A DNA stretch of 9,202 nt from Halobacteria archaeon (GCA_013329575.1 DUJX01000047.1:1-9202), one strand, 5' to 3'; counted from the first letter of the stretch, positions 1 to 6,595 are shown. A program made the numbers and translations. Notes: generated by a model from the letters alone, not told the origin.

Positions 1-50
1 TAGTTCTATATAAAACTTTCGATAATCCGCACCAATTCGAATTATCTTAA
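1..50 (+). CDS. possible C-terminal tail of an upstream gene (partial)
   Basis: The frame starting at base 3 is open from the window edge and reads VLYKTFDNPHQFELS, then ends with two successive TAA codons (48-50 and 51-53). AT-rich, T-rich DNA follows, as expected after a gene end. Only 15 residues are visible and no domain can be recognised. The other two plus frames have stops within the first 12 bases. An open stretch this short can occur by chance, so this is a weak call that depends on sequence to the left. Confidence 0.28.
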   Translation, partial: VLYKTFDNPHQFELS

Positions 51-139
51 TAATAAAGATTATAAGATTTAATTTTTAATTGGATGTACTTGGATGGGGC
101 ATGTTGTCACAATATATATGAAATATTAGCAATACTAAA

Positions 140-153
140 TTTAATTTATTAAA
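140..153 (+). promoter_or_regulatory. TATA-like promoter of the uracil-DNA glycosylase gene
   Basis: TTTAATTT (140-147) and TTTATTAAA (145-153) are overlapping TATA-like elements, centred about 23-29 bases before the ATG at 172. Archaeal transcription starts about 25 bases after the TATA centre, which would place the start at or next to the ATG. With no Shine-Dalgarno sequence before that ATG, a leaderless mRNA is likely. This is inferred from spacing only. Confidence 0.45.
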
Positions 154-171
154 GACTAACAATAACGTGTT

Positions 172-807
172 ATGGATTTTATGGACAAAAAAACGGCTAC
201 TTCCAGACTAACGGATACGATTAAAAGTTGTACCAAATGCGATCTTTATAAGAATATAAAAAATTATGTTGTTGGGGAAGGATCTTTAGATTCTAAGGTT
301 CTTTTTATAGGAGAAGCACCAGGTGAGAAGGAGGATGAACTGGGCAGACCTTTTATAGGTACTGCAGGAAAAATTTTGACAGAGGCTCTTAAAAAAGCTA
401 ATTTAAATCGAGAAGACGTTTATATAACAAATATTATTAAGTGCAGACCTCCAAACAACAGAGATCCTCTAATCGAGGAGATTAATTGCTGTACTCCTTA
501 TTTAATAGAACAACTAAATATCTTAAAACCTAAGATAATCGTACCACTCGGGAGATACTCAACATTTTTTATATTAGATTTATTCGGTTGTGATAACACA
601 GGAAGAATGACTGAGGAGAGAGGAAGATTGCATAGATTAAGAGCATGGGATTCTAATATACTCATAATCCCCACATATCATCCTGCCGCCATTATATATC
701 GTAGAGAATTGGAGAAGATATTCCAGGAGGATATAAAAAAGGTTGCAGAGTTAGTATTGCCGGATGCTTCTGTTGACAAAAGATTGGATCATTTTTTTGA
801 TTACTAG
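172..807 (+). CDS. udg: Family 4 uracil-DNA glycosylase (4Fe-4S)
   Basis: This base-excision repair enzyme removes uracil, arising from cytosine deamination or misincorporated dUTP, from DNA. The 211 residues are the usual size for bacterial and archaeal family 4 enzymes. Motif 1 is GEAPGEKEDELGRPFIG (47-63), which forms the uracil pocket and water-activating loop; motif 3 is the HPAA segment near residue 170. Four cysteines, C20, C23, C91 and C107, match the family's iron-sulphur cluster ligands, with the typical spacings of 2, 68 and 16. C106 is an extra neighbouring cysteine. ATG codons lie at 172 and 181; neither has a ribosome binding site, and the TATA spacing slightly favours 172 as a leaderless start. 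The gene is separated from grpE by 127 bases that contain a separate promoter, so it is probably transcribed alone. A C-terminal extension of about 25 residues after the catalytic core is unremarkable. Confidence 0.93.
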   Translation: MDFMDKKTATSRLTDTIKSCTKCDLYKNIKNYVVGEGSLDSKVLFIGEAPGEKEDELGRPFIGTAGKILTEALKKANLNREDVYITNIIKCRPPNNRDPLIEEINCCTPYLIEQLNILKPKIIVPLGRYSTFFILDLFGCDNTGRMTEERGRLHRLRAWDSNILIIPTYHPAAIIYRRELEKIFQEDIKKVAELVLPDASVDKRLDHFFDY

Positions 808-863
808 ATTACTATTTTTGTGATAATATCAGATACTATCTATCAGTTAATGTAAGCAAAATC

Positions 864-871
864 TTTATATA
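864..871 (+). promoter_or_regulatory. TATA box of the grpE-dnaK operon
   Basis: TTTATATA lies within CTTTATATATAAG, preceded by the A-rich stretch GCAAAAT, which fits a TFB recognition element (BRE). Transcription is predicted to begin near 893-895, giving a leader of about 40 bases before the grpE ATG at 935. Position and composition are typical of archaeal promoters; the start site itself is inferred. Confidence 0.6.
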
Positions 872-882
872 TAAGAACCTCA

Positions 883-897
883 CTAACTATTTGTTAG
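883..897. promoter_or_regulatory. inverted repeat at the grpE transcription start (possible operator)
   Basis: CTAAC-TATTT-GTTAG is a perfect 5-bp inverted repeat. It can be extended by CCT (C879, T880, C881) pairing with GGG (899-901, one G-T pair) across an A-G mismatch. It overlaps the transcription start predicted from the TATA box at 864-871, the usual place for an archaeal repressor to block polymerase. If transcription instead starts further upstream, the same repeat would form an RNA hairpin hiding the first GGGGG ribosome site. The symmetry is seen; the regulatory role is inferred. Confidence 0.35.
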
Positions 898-910
898 GGG
901 GCTTGTAGAT

Positions 911-931
911 ATGATGGTAAGGGGGAAATGA
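911..931 (+). CDS. 6-codon upstream ORF in the grpE leader
   Basis: ATG ATG GTA AGG GGG AAA TGA encodes MMVRGK. It is preceded by GGGGG at 897-901 with 9 bases between, exactly the layout of the grpE ribosome site (GGGGG at 921-925, 9 bases, ATG 935). Its own AGG-GGG codons are the grpE Shine-Dalgarno sequence, and its stop lies 3 bases before the grpE ATG. A ribosome reading it would cover the grpE site and finish beside the grpE start, so it could couple or throttle grpE translation. The peptide itself is unlikely to matter. It may also be an accidental duplication of the ribosome site. Confidence 0.3.
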   Translation: MMVRGK

Positions 932-934
932 CGT

Positions 935-1534
935 ATGAATCTAGATGATAAAAAACAGGAAACAACAGATCATAAAAAAGATGATAAATCTGAATATATG
1001 GATAATATGATGCCTAATATTGATATAAAAAGTATCGAAGCAGAGATCCAATCCTTAAAAAAGGAACTGGATGATGAAAAAGCCAAATCTCTCGACTATT
1101 CAAAAAAAATAAAATATTTGCAGGCAGAATTCGATAATTACAAGAAAGCGATAGATAAAAAGGTAGATGATTATCGAAAGGTTGCGGCAGAGTCGTTGAT
1201 TATAGATCTGATCGATGTCTTCGAGAGTTTAGAAAAATGTATAAAGGATTGGACAAGCACCAAAGAGGAAGAGCGATTAAAAGGTATCAATCTTATCTAT
1301 GATCAACTTAAAAAGATATTAGAGAATAATGGAGTGACTGAGATTGAGTGTATAGGACAAAAATATGATCCTTTCACCCACGAAGTTGTCTCCGTTATAG
1401 AAGATGATCAGAAAGAAGAGGACACGATCGTTGATATAGTAAGGAAAGGATATAAACTAAATTCAAAGATCATACGATGCCCTCTCGTTGTAGTATCAAA
1501 AAAAAGAGATAAAGAGGTGAATAATAATGTCTGA
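935..1534 (+). CDS. grpE: GrpE, nucleotide exchange factor for DnaK
   Basis: GrpE speeds ADP release from DnaK and so resets the Hsp70 cycle in the cytoplasm; it acts as a dimer. The 199 residues show the family order: a charged, disordered N-terminus (1-30), a long coiled coil rich in Lys and Glu (about 33-85, including [12 protein letters not shown], the conserved segment before the helical bundle), a helical part (86-135), and the C-terminal beta domain carrying the signature [10 protein letters not shown] (145-154), followed by [25 protein letters not shown]. The start has a strong GGGGG ribosome site (921-925) 9 bases upstream. The end overlaps dnaK by 8 bases, so the two are cotranscribed and probably translationally coupled. 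In archaea this chaperone set is patchily distributed and generally considered of bacterial origin. Confidence 0.96.
   Translation: MNLDDKKQETTDHKKDDKSEYMDNMMPNIDIKSIEAEIQSLKKELDDEKAKSLDYSKKIKYLQAEFDNYKKAIDKKVDDYRKVAAESLIIDLIDVFESLEKCIKDWTSTKEEERLKGINLIYDQLKKILENNGVTEIECIGQKYDPFTHEVVSVIEDDQKEEDTIVDIVRKGYKLNSKIIRCPLVVVSKKRDKEVNNNV
1514..1520 (+). promoter_or_regulatory. dnaK ribosome binding site inside grpE
   Basis: GAGGTGA is complementary to the 3' end of archaeal 16S rRNA and lies 6 bases before the dnaK ATG at 1527. It sits within the last codons of grpE. It differs from the GGGGG sites before grpE and other leader-bearing genes here, and it fixes the dnaK start. Confidence 0.75.
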
Positions 1535-3398
1535 AAAAAGTGCTAAAAAAGGAAAGATTATTGGAATAGATTTAGGGACTACCAACTCTGCTGCGGCAGT
1601 AATTATCGGTGGAAAGCCGACTATTATCCCATCGGAGGAGGGAATGACTCCTTATGGTAAAGCTGTCCCATCTTATGTGGCTTTTACAAAAGATGGGCAG
1701 GTACTAGTCGGTGAGCCTGCAAGAAGGCAAGCGATAAAAAATCCAGAAGGTACGGTTTATGGTATAAAGAGAAAGATGGGGACCGACTATAAAGTAAAAG
1801 TATATGGTAAAGAATACACTCCACAAGAGATATCTGCTTTTATTCTTAGAAAGATTAAAAAAGATGCCGAGGCATTTTTAGGAGAACCTGTTACCGATGC
1901 TGTCATAACTGTACCTGCATACTTTAATGATAATCAAAGACAGGCAACCAAGGATGCAGGAAAGATCGCAGGATTTAACGTAAGACGTCTGGTGAACGAG
2001 CCAACAGCTGCAGCATTGGCTTATGGTATCGATAAGGAAGAGAAAGAGAACCTTAACATCTTGGTATTCGATTTTGGTGCGGGTACTCTCGATTGTACGA
2101 TAATGGAGTACGGGGAAGGGGTATTCAATGTAAAATCTACCAGCGGTGATACCAACCTTGGCGGATCGGATATGGACGAGGCCTTGATGAACTATGCCTT
2201 AGATGAATTTAAACGAGATGAGGGGATCGATCTAAGAAACGATAAAAGTGCGATGATGAGACTTAAAGATGCGGTAGAGCGGGCAAAAATTGAATTAAGC
2301 AGTACGCTCGAGACTGAGATAAATCTGCCTTATATAACTGCTGATAATACAGGACCAAAACATCTTATCATGAAGATAACGCGGGCTAAACTAGAATCGC
2401 TCGTAGAACCGATCGTTGAAAGATGTAGGAGACCTGTTGAGCAGGCTATAAAAGATGCGAAGATCGATAAGGTAGATAGGGTCATACTTGTAGGCGGCCC
2501 GACCAGAATGCCTATCGTAAGACGGTTCGTTGAGGAGATAACAAAAGTGCCGCCTGAAGGTGGAGTAGATCCTATGGAGTGTGTTGCGATTGGTGCTGCT
2601 ATTCAGGGCGGTATCTTGGCTGGAGAGGTCAAGGATGTCCTATTGTTGGATGTTATTCCGCTATCGTTAGGTATAGAAACTCTCGGAGGCGTATTTACAA
2701 AATTAATCGAGCGAAATACTACAATTCCTACCAAGAAGAGCCAGATATTTACTACAGCTGAGGACAACCAAACTACAGTGGAGATACACGTTCTTCAGGG
2801 AGAACGGGCTATGGCTAAGGATAACACCTCGTTAGGTAGGTTTACTCTGACAGGTATCCCACCAGCACCGAGGGGTGTCCCTCAGATAGAGGTTACTTTC
2901 GATGTGGACGAGAACGGTATATTACATGTATCTGCTAAAGATCTCGGTACCGGAAAAGAGAGATCGATAACCATCACGGCGCCTCAAAAATTAGATGAGA
3001 AAGAGATCGAAGAGAAGGTAAAAGAGGCAGAAAGGTTTGCTGAAGAGGATAGTAAGAGACGGGAAGAGGTAGAACTCATAAATAATGCTGACTCTCTTGT
3101 TTATACGACAGAGAAGACGTTAAGAGAGTACGGAGATAAGATCGACCCGACGACACGTGGTAGAATCGAAATGATAAAGAACGAACTTAAAGAGGCGGTA
3201 GAACAGAGAGACATATCTAAGATACGAGAAAAACAGAAAGAGCTTATAGATGCGTCTCAAAAGATCGGTGAAATCATTTATCAACAGCAACAACAGGCAG
3301 CCGGTAATACTGATAGATCTGATGATGATTCAGAAAAGAAAGATACAAATAAAGGCGACGACGATGTTATAGATGCAGATTATGAGATAAAAGAGTAA
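1527..3398 (+). CDS. dnaK: DnaK, Hsp70 molecular chaperone
   Basis: DnaK is an ATP-driven chaperone that binds and releases hydrophobic segments of unfolded proteins, helped by DnaJ and GrpE. The 623 residues are full length. The nucleotide-binding domain (about 10-375) has phosphate 1 IDLGTTNS (14-21), [11 protein letters not shown] (157-167), phosphate 2 FDFGAGTLD (181-189) and the adenosine motif LVGGPTRMP (321-329). The linker [15 protein letters not shown] follows, then the beta-sandwich substrate domain (about 385-500) and the helical lid with a charged tail ending [11 protein letters not shown], close to the DVVDAD-type end common in bacterial DnaK. One oddity is Ala185 in the phosphate 2 loop, where GGGT is usual. 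The N-terminus has about 10 residues before the first strand, slightly longer than normal. GGPTR in place of the bacterial GGSTR is typical of archaeal and actinobacterial-like members. A hairpin terminator follows. Confidence 0.98.
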   Translation: MSEKSAKKGKIIGIDLGTTNSAAAVIIGGKPTIIPSEEGMTPYGKAVPSYVAFTKDGQVLVGEPARRQAIKNPEGTVYGIKRKMGTDYKVKVYGKEYTPQEISAFILRKIKKDAEAFLGEPVTDAVITVPAYFNDNQRQATKDAGKIAGFNVRRLVNEPTAAALAYGIDKEEKENLNILVFDFGAGTLDCTIMEYGEGVFNVKSTSGDTNLGGSDMDEALMNYALDEFKRDEGIDLRNDKSAMMRLKDAVERAKIELSSTLETEINLPYITADNTGPKHLIMKITRAKLESLVEPIVERCRRPVEQAIKDAKIDKVDRVILVGGPTRMPIVRRFVEEITKVPPEGGVDPMECVAIGAAIQGGILAGEVKDVLLLDVIPLSLGIETLGGVFTKLIERNTTIPTKKSQIFTTAEDNQTTVEIHVLQGERAMAKDNTSLGRFTLTGIPPAPRGVPQIEVTFDVDENGILHVSAKDLGTGKERSITITAPQKLDEKEIEEKVKEAERFAEEDSKRREEVELINNADSLVYTTEKTLREYGDKIDPTTRGRIEMIKNELKEAVEQRDISKIREKQKELIDASQKIGEIIYQQQQQAAGNTDRSDDDSEKKDTNKGDDDVIDADYEIKE

Positions 3399-3444
3399 GT
3401 TATACTTTATTTCATTGATAGACTGCGATACGGTTGGAAAGATT

Positions 3445-3492
3445 GGAGGAGTATTTATCGAGATTAGTATATCCTCCTCTTATTCTTTTTAG
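3445..3492 (+). terminator. hairpin terminator after dnaK
   Basis: GGAGGA (3445-3450) pairs with TCCTCC (3472-3477), extended by TAT/ATA past a bulged G3451, with a loop of about 14 bases. T-rich DNA follows (TCTTATTCTTTTTAG, and further TATTTTTAT). It is the most GC-rich stem in an AT-rich gap and closes the grpE-dnaK unit. Archaea often terminate on T-tracts alone, so the stem may add efficiency or protect the mRNA 3' end. Confidence 0.6.
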
Positions 3493-3570
3493 TCTATATT
3501 TTTATCTGCGGCGGTATATGATTCTATTATTGTTACATTCATCATCCAAAAAGTTATAATATAGAATATA

Positions 3571-3578
3571 TTTATAAG
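3571..3578 (+). promoter_or_regulatory. probable dnaJ TATA box
   Basis: TTTATAAG within GAATATATTTATAAGCC matches the archaeal TATA consensus. It predicts a transcription start near 3600 and a leader of about 60 bases, which includes the GGTGAT ribosome site at 3649-3654. A second TATA-like element, TTTAAATA (3635-3642), is centred about 22 bases before the ATG at 3661 and could give a nearly leaderless transcript. Either way dnaJ seems to be transcribed apart from dnaK. Confidence 0.45.
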
Positions 3579-3660
3579 CCGATAATATAGTCCGTGTAAA
3601 TCAAGAGATCTTTAAGAGTATGATAATTTTTATTTTTAAATAAAATATGGTGATATGGCA

Positions 3661-4851
3661 ATGACGAAAGATTATTACGAGATATTGGGCGTACAAAGGG
3701 ATGCCAGTATTGACGAGATAAAAAAAGCGTATAGAAATCTCGCAAAGAAGTATCATCCTGATATCAATAAAGAGCCTGGTGCAGCCGATAAATTTAAAGA
3801 GATATCCGAAGCGTATGCTGTCCTCTCCGATGAAGAAAAGAGAAAAAAATACGATATGTACGGGGAAGAAGGTATGCGAGGATACTCGACAGAAGATATA
3901 TTTAGAGGAGCAGATTTCAGTGATATCTTTAGAGATCTCGGTTTAGACGACATAATCTCTAACCTATTTGGTTTTGGATTTGGTAGTCGAGGAAGAGGTG
4001 GCAACCTGTTTGAAGATCTATTTAACCAGGGTTATTCCGGTGGAAGTTCTCGGGCTAGACAAAGACGGGGCGCTGACCTGATCTATCATCTCGATCTAGA
4101 TCTTAAAGATGCTGCATTCGGGACGGAAAAAGAGATAACTGTACAGAAAAACGAATTATGCCCAGAATGTAATGGTACAAAGACAAAGGCTGGGGCCTCT
4201 CCTCAGGTATGTCCTAAATGTAATGGTACGGGACAGGTCCAGAATGTCCGACGGACCGCGTATGGCCAGATTGTAAATATTATCACATGTCCGGATTGTG
4301 GAGGGAGCGGCAATATAGTCACAGATCCTTGCCCGACATGCAGGGGGAAAGGAAAGATGGTACGAACAAAAACGATACGGATAAAGATACCTCCTGGCGT
4401 GGACAACGGGGTAAGGTTAAAAGTTTCGAGAGAGGGCGAGGCTGGGGATGGACCTGGCCTTGAAGGGGATCTTTACATCGTAATACATGTTAAAGATGAC
4501 GAATTTTTCAAACGAGAAGGGGACGATCTCTACTGCGAAGTTCCTGTAAGTTTCGGTCAGTTGGCTCTCGGTGATAAGATAGAGGTACCTACTCTCGATG
4601 GCAAAAAAGCCGAGTTAAAGATACCTCCTGGGACGCAATCTCACACTACTTTTGTCCTAAAAGGATTGGGTGTACCAAGATTTGATACAAGGACTCAAAA
4701 ATCCAACCTTAAAGATAGAGGGGATATGTACGTCAAGGTAAAGGTAAAAATACCTAAAAAATTAACACAAAAAGAGAAAGAGCTCATTGAAGAGTTTGAT
4801 TCTGCTGTATCTAAGAATAAAAAACAACTATTTGGAAAGATATTCAAGTAA
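3661..4851 (+). CDS. dnaJ: DnaJ, Hsp40 co-chaperone (type I)
   Basis: DnaJ delivers substrates to DnaK and triggers its ATP hydrolysis. All type I parts are present (numbering from the ATG at 3655, 398 residues): J domain 4-70 with the essential HPD (34-36), a Gly/Phe-rich region (about 72-138, with [15 protein letters not shown]), a zinc domain with four Cys pairs (CPEC 169, CPKC 186, CPDC 212, CPTC 226) that bind two zinc ions, and two C-terminal beta domains. The first Cys repeat reads CPECNGTK, lacking the last Gly of CxxCxGxG. ATGs lie at 3655 and 3661. I prefer 3661 because GGTGAT (3649-3654) touches 3655 but is 6 bases from 3661, and [11 protein letters not shown] is the standard N-terminus. 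The next gene begins 6 bases after the stop. Confidence 0.97.
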   Translation: MTKDYYEILGVQRDASIDEIKKAYRNLAKKYHPDINKEPGAADKFKEISEAYAVLSDEEKRKKYDMYGEEGMRGYSTEDIFRGADFSDIFRDLGLDDIISNLFGFGFGSRGRGGNLFEDLFNQGYSGGSSRARQRRGADLIYHLDLDLKDAAFGTEKEITVQKNELCPECNGTKTKAGASPQVCPKCNGTGQVQNVRRTAYGQIVNIITCPDCGGSGNIVTDPCPTCRGKGKMVRTKTIRIKIPPGVDNGVRLKVSREGEAGDGPGLEGDLYIVIHVKDDEFFKREGDDLYCEVPVSFGQLALGDKIEVPTLDGKKAELKIPPGTQSHTTFVLKGLGVPRFDTRTQKSNLKDRGDMYVKVKVKIPKKLTQKEKELIEEFDSAVSKNKKQLFGKIFK

Positions 4852-4857
4852 TCGACG

Positions 4858-6033
4858 ATGAAAGCCTGTATATTATGTGGAGGTAAAGGAACCAGATTAA
4901 GGCCTCTTACGTTTGATAGGCCAAAACCGATGGTTCCTTTGTTGAATAAACCAACGGTTCAGCATCTGGTAGAAAGTCTGGTATCGAGCGGGTTTGATGA
5001 TATAGTCATAACGCTCGGATATCAGGGAGAGCAGATAAAAGAATATTTAGACGATGGGGCTTTGTTTGGGGCAAATATAACGTATAGTTTCGAGGATAAA
5101 AAACTCGGGACGGCAGGTAGCGTAAAAAATGCCGAAAAATACCTGAATGATGGTGCATTTTTAGTAATGGGTGGGGATATAGCTCTTGATTTTAATTTAA
5201 AAGAGGTTTACAATTTTCATAAAAAAAATATGCCTATTACTACCATTGCTCTTATCTGTATTGATGATCCAACCGATTTTGGAATAGTCGAGATGGATAT
5301 ATCGAATGATATCAAAAAATTCAAAGAAAAGCCGAGACCGGGCGAGATATTCAGCAATCTGGCAAGCACAGGGATTTATGTCTGTGATCCGGAGATATTT
5401 GATTGGATACCCGATAATGAAAGATACGATTTTGCGAAAGATTTGTTCCCTTCTTTTCTCGAAAGCGGTAAAAAGATGTGCGGCTGGCTTTCGCCTGGTA
5501 AATGGAGCGATATAGGAAGTATTAAGGCGTATAAGGATGCAAATTCTTGGAAACTACGGGATATGAACAAGACCGAGATAACAGGTGATTTTTTATCCAA
5601 CGGTAATATACGAGGGCCTATTACGATAAATAACGGAGTAAGAATAGGGCATAATACATCCATTGTAGGACCGGCGATCATAGGTGAGAGGACGGTTATA
5701 GGCAACGATGTCCTGATCTCCCCATTCACGTCTATCGGTTCTGACTGTATCATAGAGAGCGACTCACGGATACTTTCTACTATATTCTACGATAACGTTA
5801 TAATCAAGAGCGGATCTATTATATCAAGCGCGATAATAGATAACAATACGACAATAGGACGAGACTGTGTGATAGAGACGAGCGTTGTGATAGGACCGAG
5901 AGCAGTGGTAGGCGATGGGTCAAAGATAAAATCGTATGTTAAGATCTGGCCCGATGTAAAGATACCTCCTGGTTCTATTGTATCAAAAGACGTATTAAAC
6001 GATGAGTACGACCTATCCATCGATGGGTCATAA
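4858..6033 (+). CDS. sugar-1-phosphate nucleotidyltransferase with left-handed beta-helix domain
   Basis: The likely reaction is NTP plus sugar-1-phosphate to NDP-sugar plus pyrophosphate, supplying activated sugars for glycans, glycolipids or cell-surface polymers. The nucleotidyltransferase domain (1 to about 235) has the signature GGKGTRLRPLT (8-18) with PKPMVP (22-27), the metal-binding GD in VMGGDIALD (103-111), FGIVEMD (141-147), the sugar-binding FKEKP (155-159) and SDIGS (217-221). The C-terminal part (about 240-380) consists of hexapeptide repeats of the [IV]-G-x-x type, such as IGHNTSIVGPAIIGERTVIG, which form a left-handed beta-helix. This architecture is shared by mannose-1-phosphate guanylyltransferases, thymidylyl- and uridylyltransferases and GlmU-like enzymes, so the substrate cannot be fixed; GDP-mannose synthesis is one candidate. 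Only 6 bases separate it from dnaJ and no clear ribosome site is seen, suggesting coupled translation. Confidence 0.88.
   Translation: MKACILCGGKGTRLRPLTFDRPKPMVPLLNKPTVQHLVESLVSSGFDDIVITLGYQGEQIKEYLDDGALFGANITYSFEDKKLGTAGSVKNAEKYLNDGAFLVMGGDIALDFNLKEVYNFHKKNMPITTIALICIDDPTDFGIVEMDISNDIKKFKEKPRPGEIFSNLASTGIYVCDPEIFDWIPDNERYDFAKDLFPSFLESGKKMCGWLSPGKWSDIGSIKAYKDANSWKLRDMNKTEITGDFLSNGNIRGPITINNGVRIGHNTSIVGPAIIGERTVIGNDVLISPFTSIGSDCIIESDSRILSTIFYDNVIIKSGSIISSAIIDNNTTIGRDCVIETSVVIGPRAVVGDGSKIKSYVKIWPDVKIPPGSIVSKDVLNDEYDLSIDGS
5993..6000 (+). promoter_or_regulatory. possible tRNA-Ser promoter inside the preceding coding region
   Basis: TATTAAAC is centred about 40 bases before the tRNA 5' end, within the usual range for archaeal tRNA TATA boxes. 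It lies wholly in the last codons of the nucleotidyltransferase gene, so coding constraint may explain the sequence. Processing of the tRNA from the upstream mRNA is the alternative. Confidence 0.3.
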
Positions 6034-6036
6034 CGT

Positions 6037-6121
6037 GCTGGGGTGGCTGAGCGGACTAAAGCGACGAGCTCGAGACTCGTTGTTCCTTCGGAACGCAAGG
6101 GTTCGAATCCCTTCCCCAGCG
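6037..6121 (+). tRNA. trnS: tRNA-Ser(CGA)
   Basis: A complete type II cloverleaf can be drawn. The acceptor is GCTGGGG (6037-6043) with CCCCAGC (6114-6120). The D stem is GCT/AGC (6046-6048, 6060-6062). The anticodon stem is ACGAG/CTCGT (6064-6068, 6076-6080) with loop CTCGAGA, anticodon CGA at 6071-6073. The long variable arm is GTTCC-TTC-GGAAC, and the T arm AAGGG-TTCGAAT-CCCTT (6097-6113). The long variable arm and CGA identify a serine tRNA reading UCG codons; the following G6121 fits the serine discriminator base. No intron interrupts the anticodon loop and no CCA is encoded, so it must be added enzymatically. The gene begins 3 bases after the preceding stop codon, so the tRNA may be cut from a long operon transcript by RNase P. 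Confidence 0.97.
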
Positions 6122-6137
6122 TTTTTATACTGTTTTT
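6122..6137 (+). terminator. T-tract terminator after tRNA-Ser
   Basis: Two runs of five T (6122-6126 and 6133-6137) follow the tRNA directly. Archaeal RNA polymerase stops readily at such tracts without a hairpin, so this is the likely end of the tRNA transcript and possibly of the dnaJ operon. Confidence 0.55.
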
Positions 6138-6177
6138 ATGCTTCTATACTATTCTTATATATTCGTATAGCACACCG

Positions 6178-6232
6178 GCAAATAGTCTGTAATGGTTTTA
6201 TCTTTGGTATGGACTAACAGATTGCTCTTTTT
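6178..6232 (+). terminator. weak hairpin plus T-tract (possible second terminator)
   Basis: GCAA (6178-6181) and TCTGT (6186-6190) pair with the continuous ACAGATTGC (6217-6225), leaving ATAG bulged, with a 26-base loop. An alternative pairing is TAGTC (6183-6187) with GACTA (6212-6216). TCTTTTT follows at 6226-6232. It may be a back-up terminator or a small structured RNA end. No coding sequence is seen here. Confidence 0.3.
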
Positions 6233-6247
6233 ATTATTTAAAAATAA

Positions 6248-6262
6248 CGAAAAGTTTATAAA
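6248..6262 (+). promoter_or_regulatory. strong TATA box with BRE upstream of the 20-codon ORF
   Basis: CGAAAAG (6248-6254) directly precedes TTTATAAA (6255-6262), a near-ideal archaeal BRE-TATA pair, predicting transcription from about 6285. A second TATA-like element, TTTATATT (6306-6313), would start transcription near 6336. No large gene follows within 300 bases, so this promoter must serve the 20-codon ORF, an untranslated RNA, or a long leader to the gene at 6621. Confidence 0.5.
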
Positions 6263-6362
6263 TTCATATGAAAATCCGATATAAAGGAGATATTAAAATT
6301 TAATCTTTATATTATATGTTAAAATTGTATTAAAATCTAAAAAAATAAAAGGGGGAACGTAT

Positions 6363-6425
6363 ATGGGATATGTAATGTCGATTGTGGGATATATTTTTTC
6401 ACCATTACAAAGTTTGATGAAATAA
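6363..6425 (+). CDS. 20-residue hydrophobic mini-protein (hypothetical)
   Basis: The ORF encodes MGYVMSIVGYIFSPLQSLMK. It is almost uncharged (one Lys, at the end) and hydrophobic, with an internal repeat GY[VI]xS at 2-6 and 9-13, seven residues apart, so it could insert in or lie on the membrane as a short helix. Support comes from the setting: GGGGG (6351-6355) 7 bases before the ATG, the same strong site used before grpE and before the gene at 9199; a good upstream promoter; and a hairpin with T-rich DNA just after the stop. I do not recognise the peptide. It could instead be a leader peptide or a chance ORF; no homology could be tested. Confidence 0.42.
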   Translation: MGYVMSIVGYIFSPLQSLMK

Positions 6426-6438
6426 TTGAGGAATAATT

Positions 6439-6495
6439 AATAAGAGCTCTACTTATTGTTAATCTTTATTCTAATTTATATTTTTATATTATTTT
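6439..6495 (+). terminator. small hairpin and T-rich tail after the 20-codon ORF
   Basis: AATAAG (6439-6444) pairs with CTTATT (6452-6457) around a 7-base loop. T-rich DNA follows, including ATTTATATTTTTATATTATTTTC. The stem is short and AT-rich, so the T-rich tail is probably the main signal. It lies 14 bases beyond the stop at 6425 and would close a transcript of roughly 150-200 bases. The stretch from 6496 to 6587 shows nothing else recognisable. Confidence 0.4.
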
Positions 6496-6587
6496 CACTT
6501 ATTTTGATCTTATGATTTTTAGCCTTAATCGTGCTTGTTTTTATATATGTTGCATTTAATACTAAAAACATAATTATAGTATAACAC

Positions 6588-6595
6588 TTATAAAA
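6588..6595 (+). promoter_or_regulatory. TATA box of the 139-residue hypothetical gene
   Basis: TTATAAAA is centred about 29 bases before the ATG at 6621. This places the predicted transcription start within a few bases of the ATG; with no Shine-Dalgarno sequence before it, a leaderless or near-leaderless mRNA is expected. Confidence 0.55.

Noticed and set aside
84..152. 22-codon ORF before udg (MYLDGACC...)
   Set aside because: It has no ribosome site or promoter at a sensible distance, and it overlaps the likely udg promoter.
5376..6098. minus-strand open frames opposite the nucleotidyltransferase and tRNA-Ser
   Set aside because: One even crosses the tRNA gene; they mirror the repeated hexapeptide coding sequence and have no start signals.
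6002..6217. 71-codon plus-strand open frame across the tRNA
   Set aside because: It reads through tRNA-Ser and overlaps the end of the preceding gene in another frame; its composition is not protein-like.
6268..6303. 11-codon ORF (MKIRYKGDIKI) with a nearby AAAGGAGAT
   Set aside because: It begins upstream of the predicted transcription start (about 6285), and its Shine-Dalgarno-like sequence is inside the ORF, not before it.
6415..6475. TGATGA resembling a C box of a C/D guide RNA
   Set aside because: No CTGA D box or C'/D' pair follows at a suitable distance, and the motif belongs to the last codons of the 20-codon ORF.
6513..6584. hydrophobic open stretch (FLALIVLVFIYVAF) resembling a membrane helix
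   Set aside because: A stop codon lies directly before it, the only start is an unsupported GTG, and T-rich DNA in this frame gives Leu, Ile, Val and Phe by chance.
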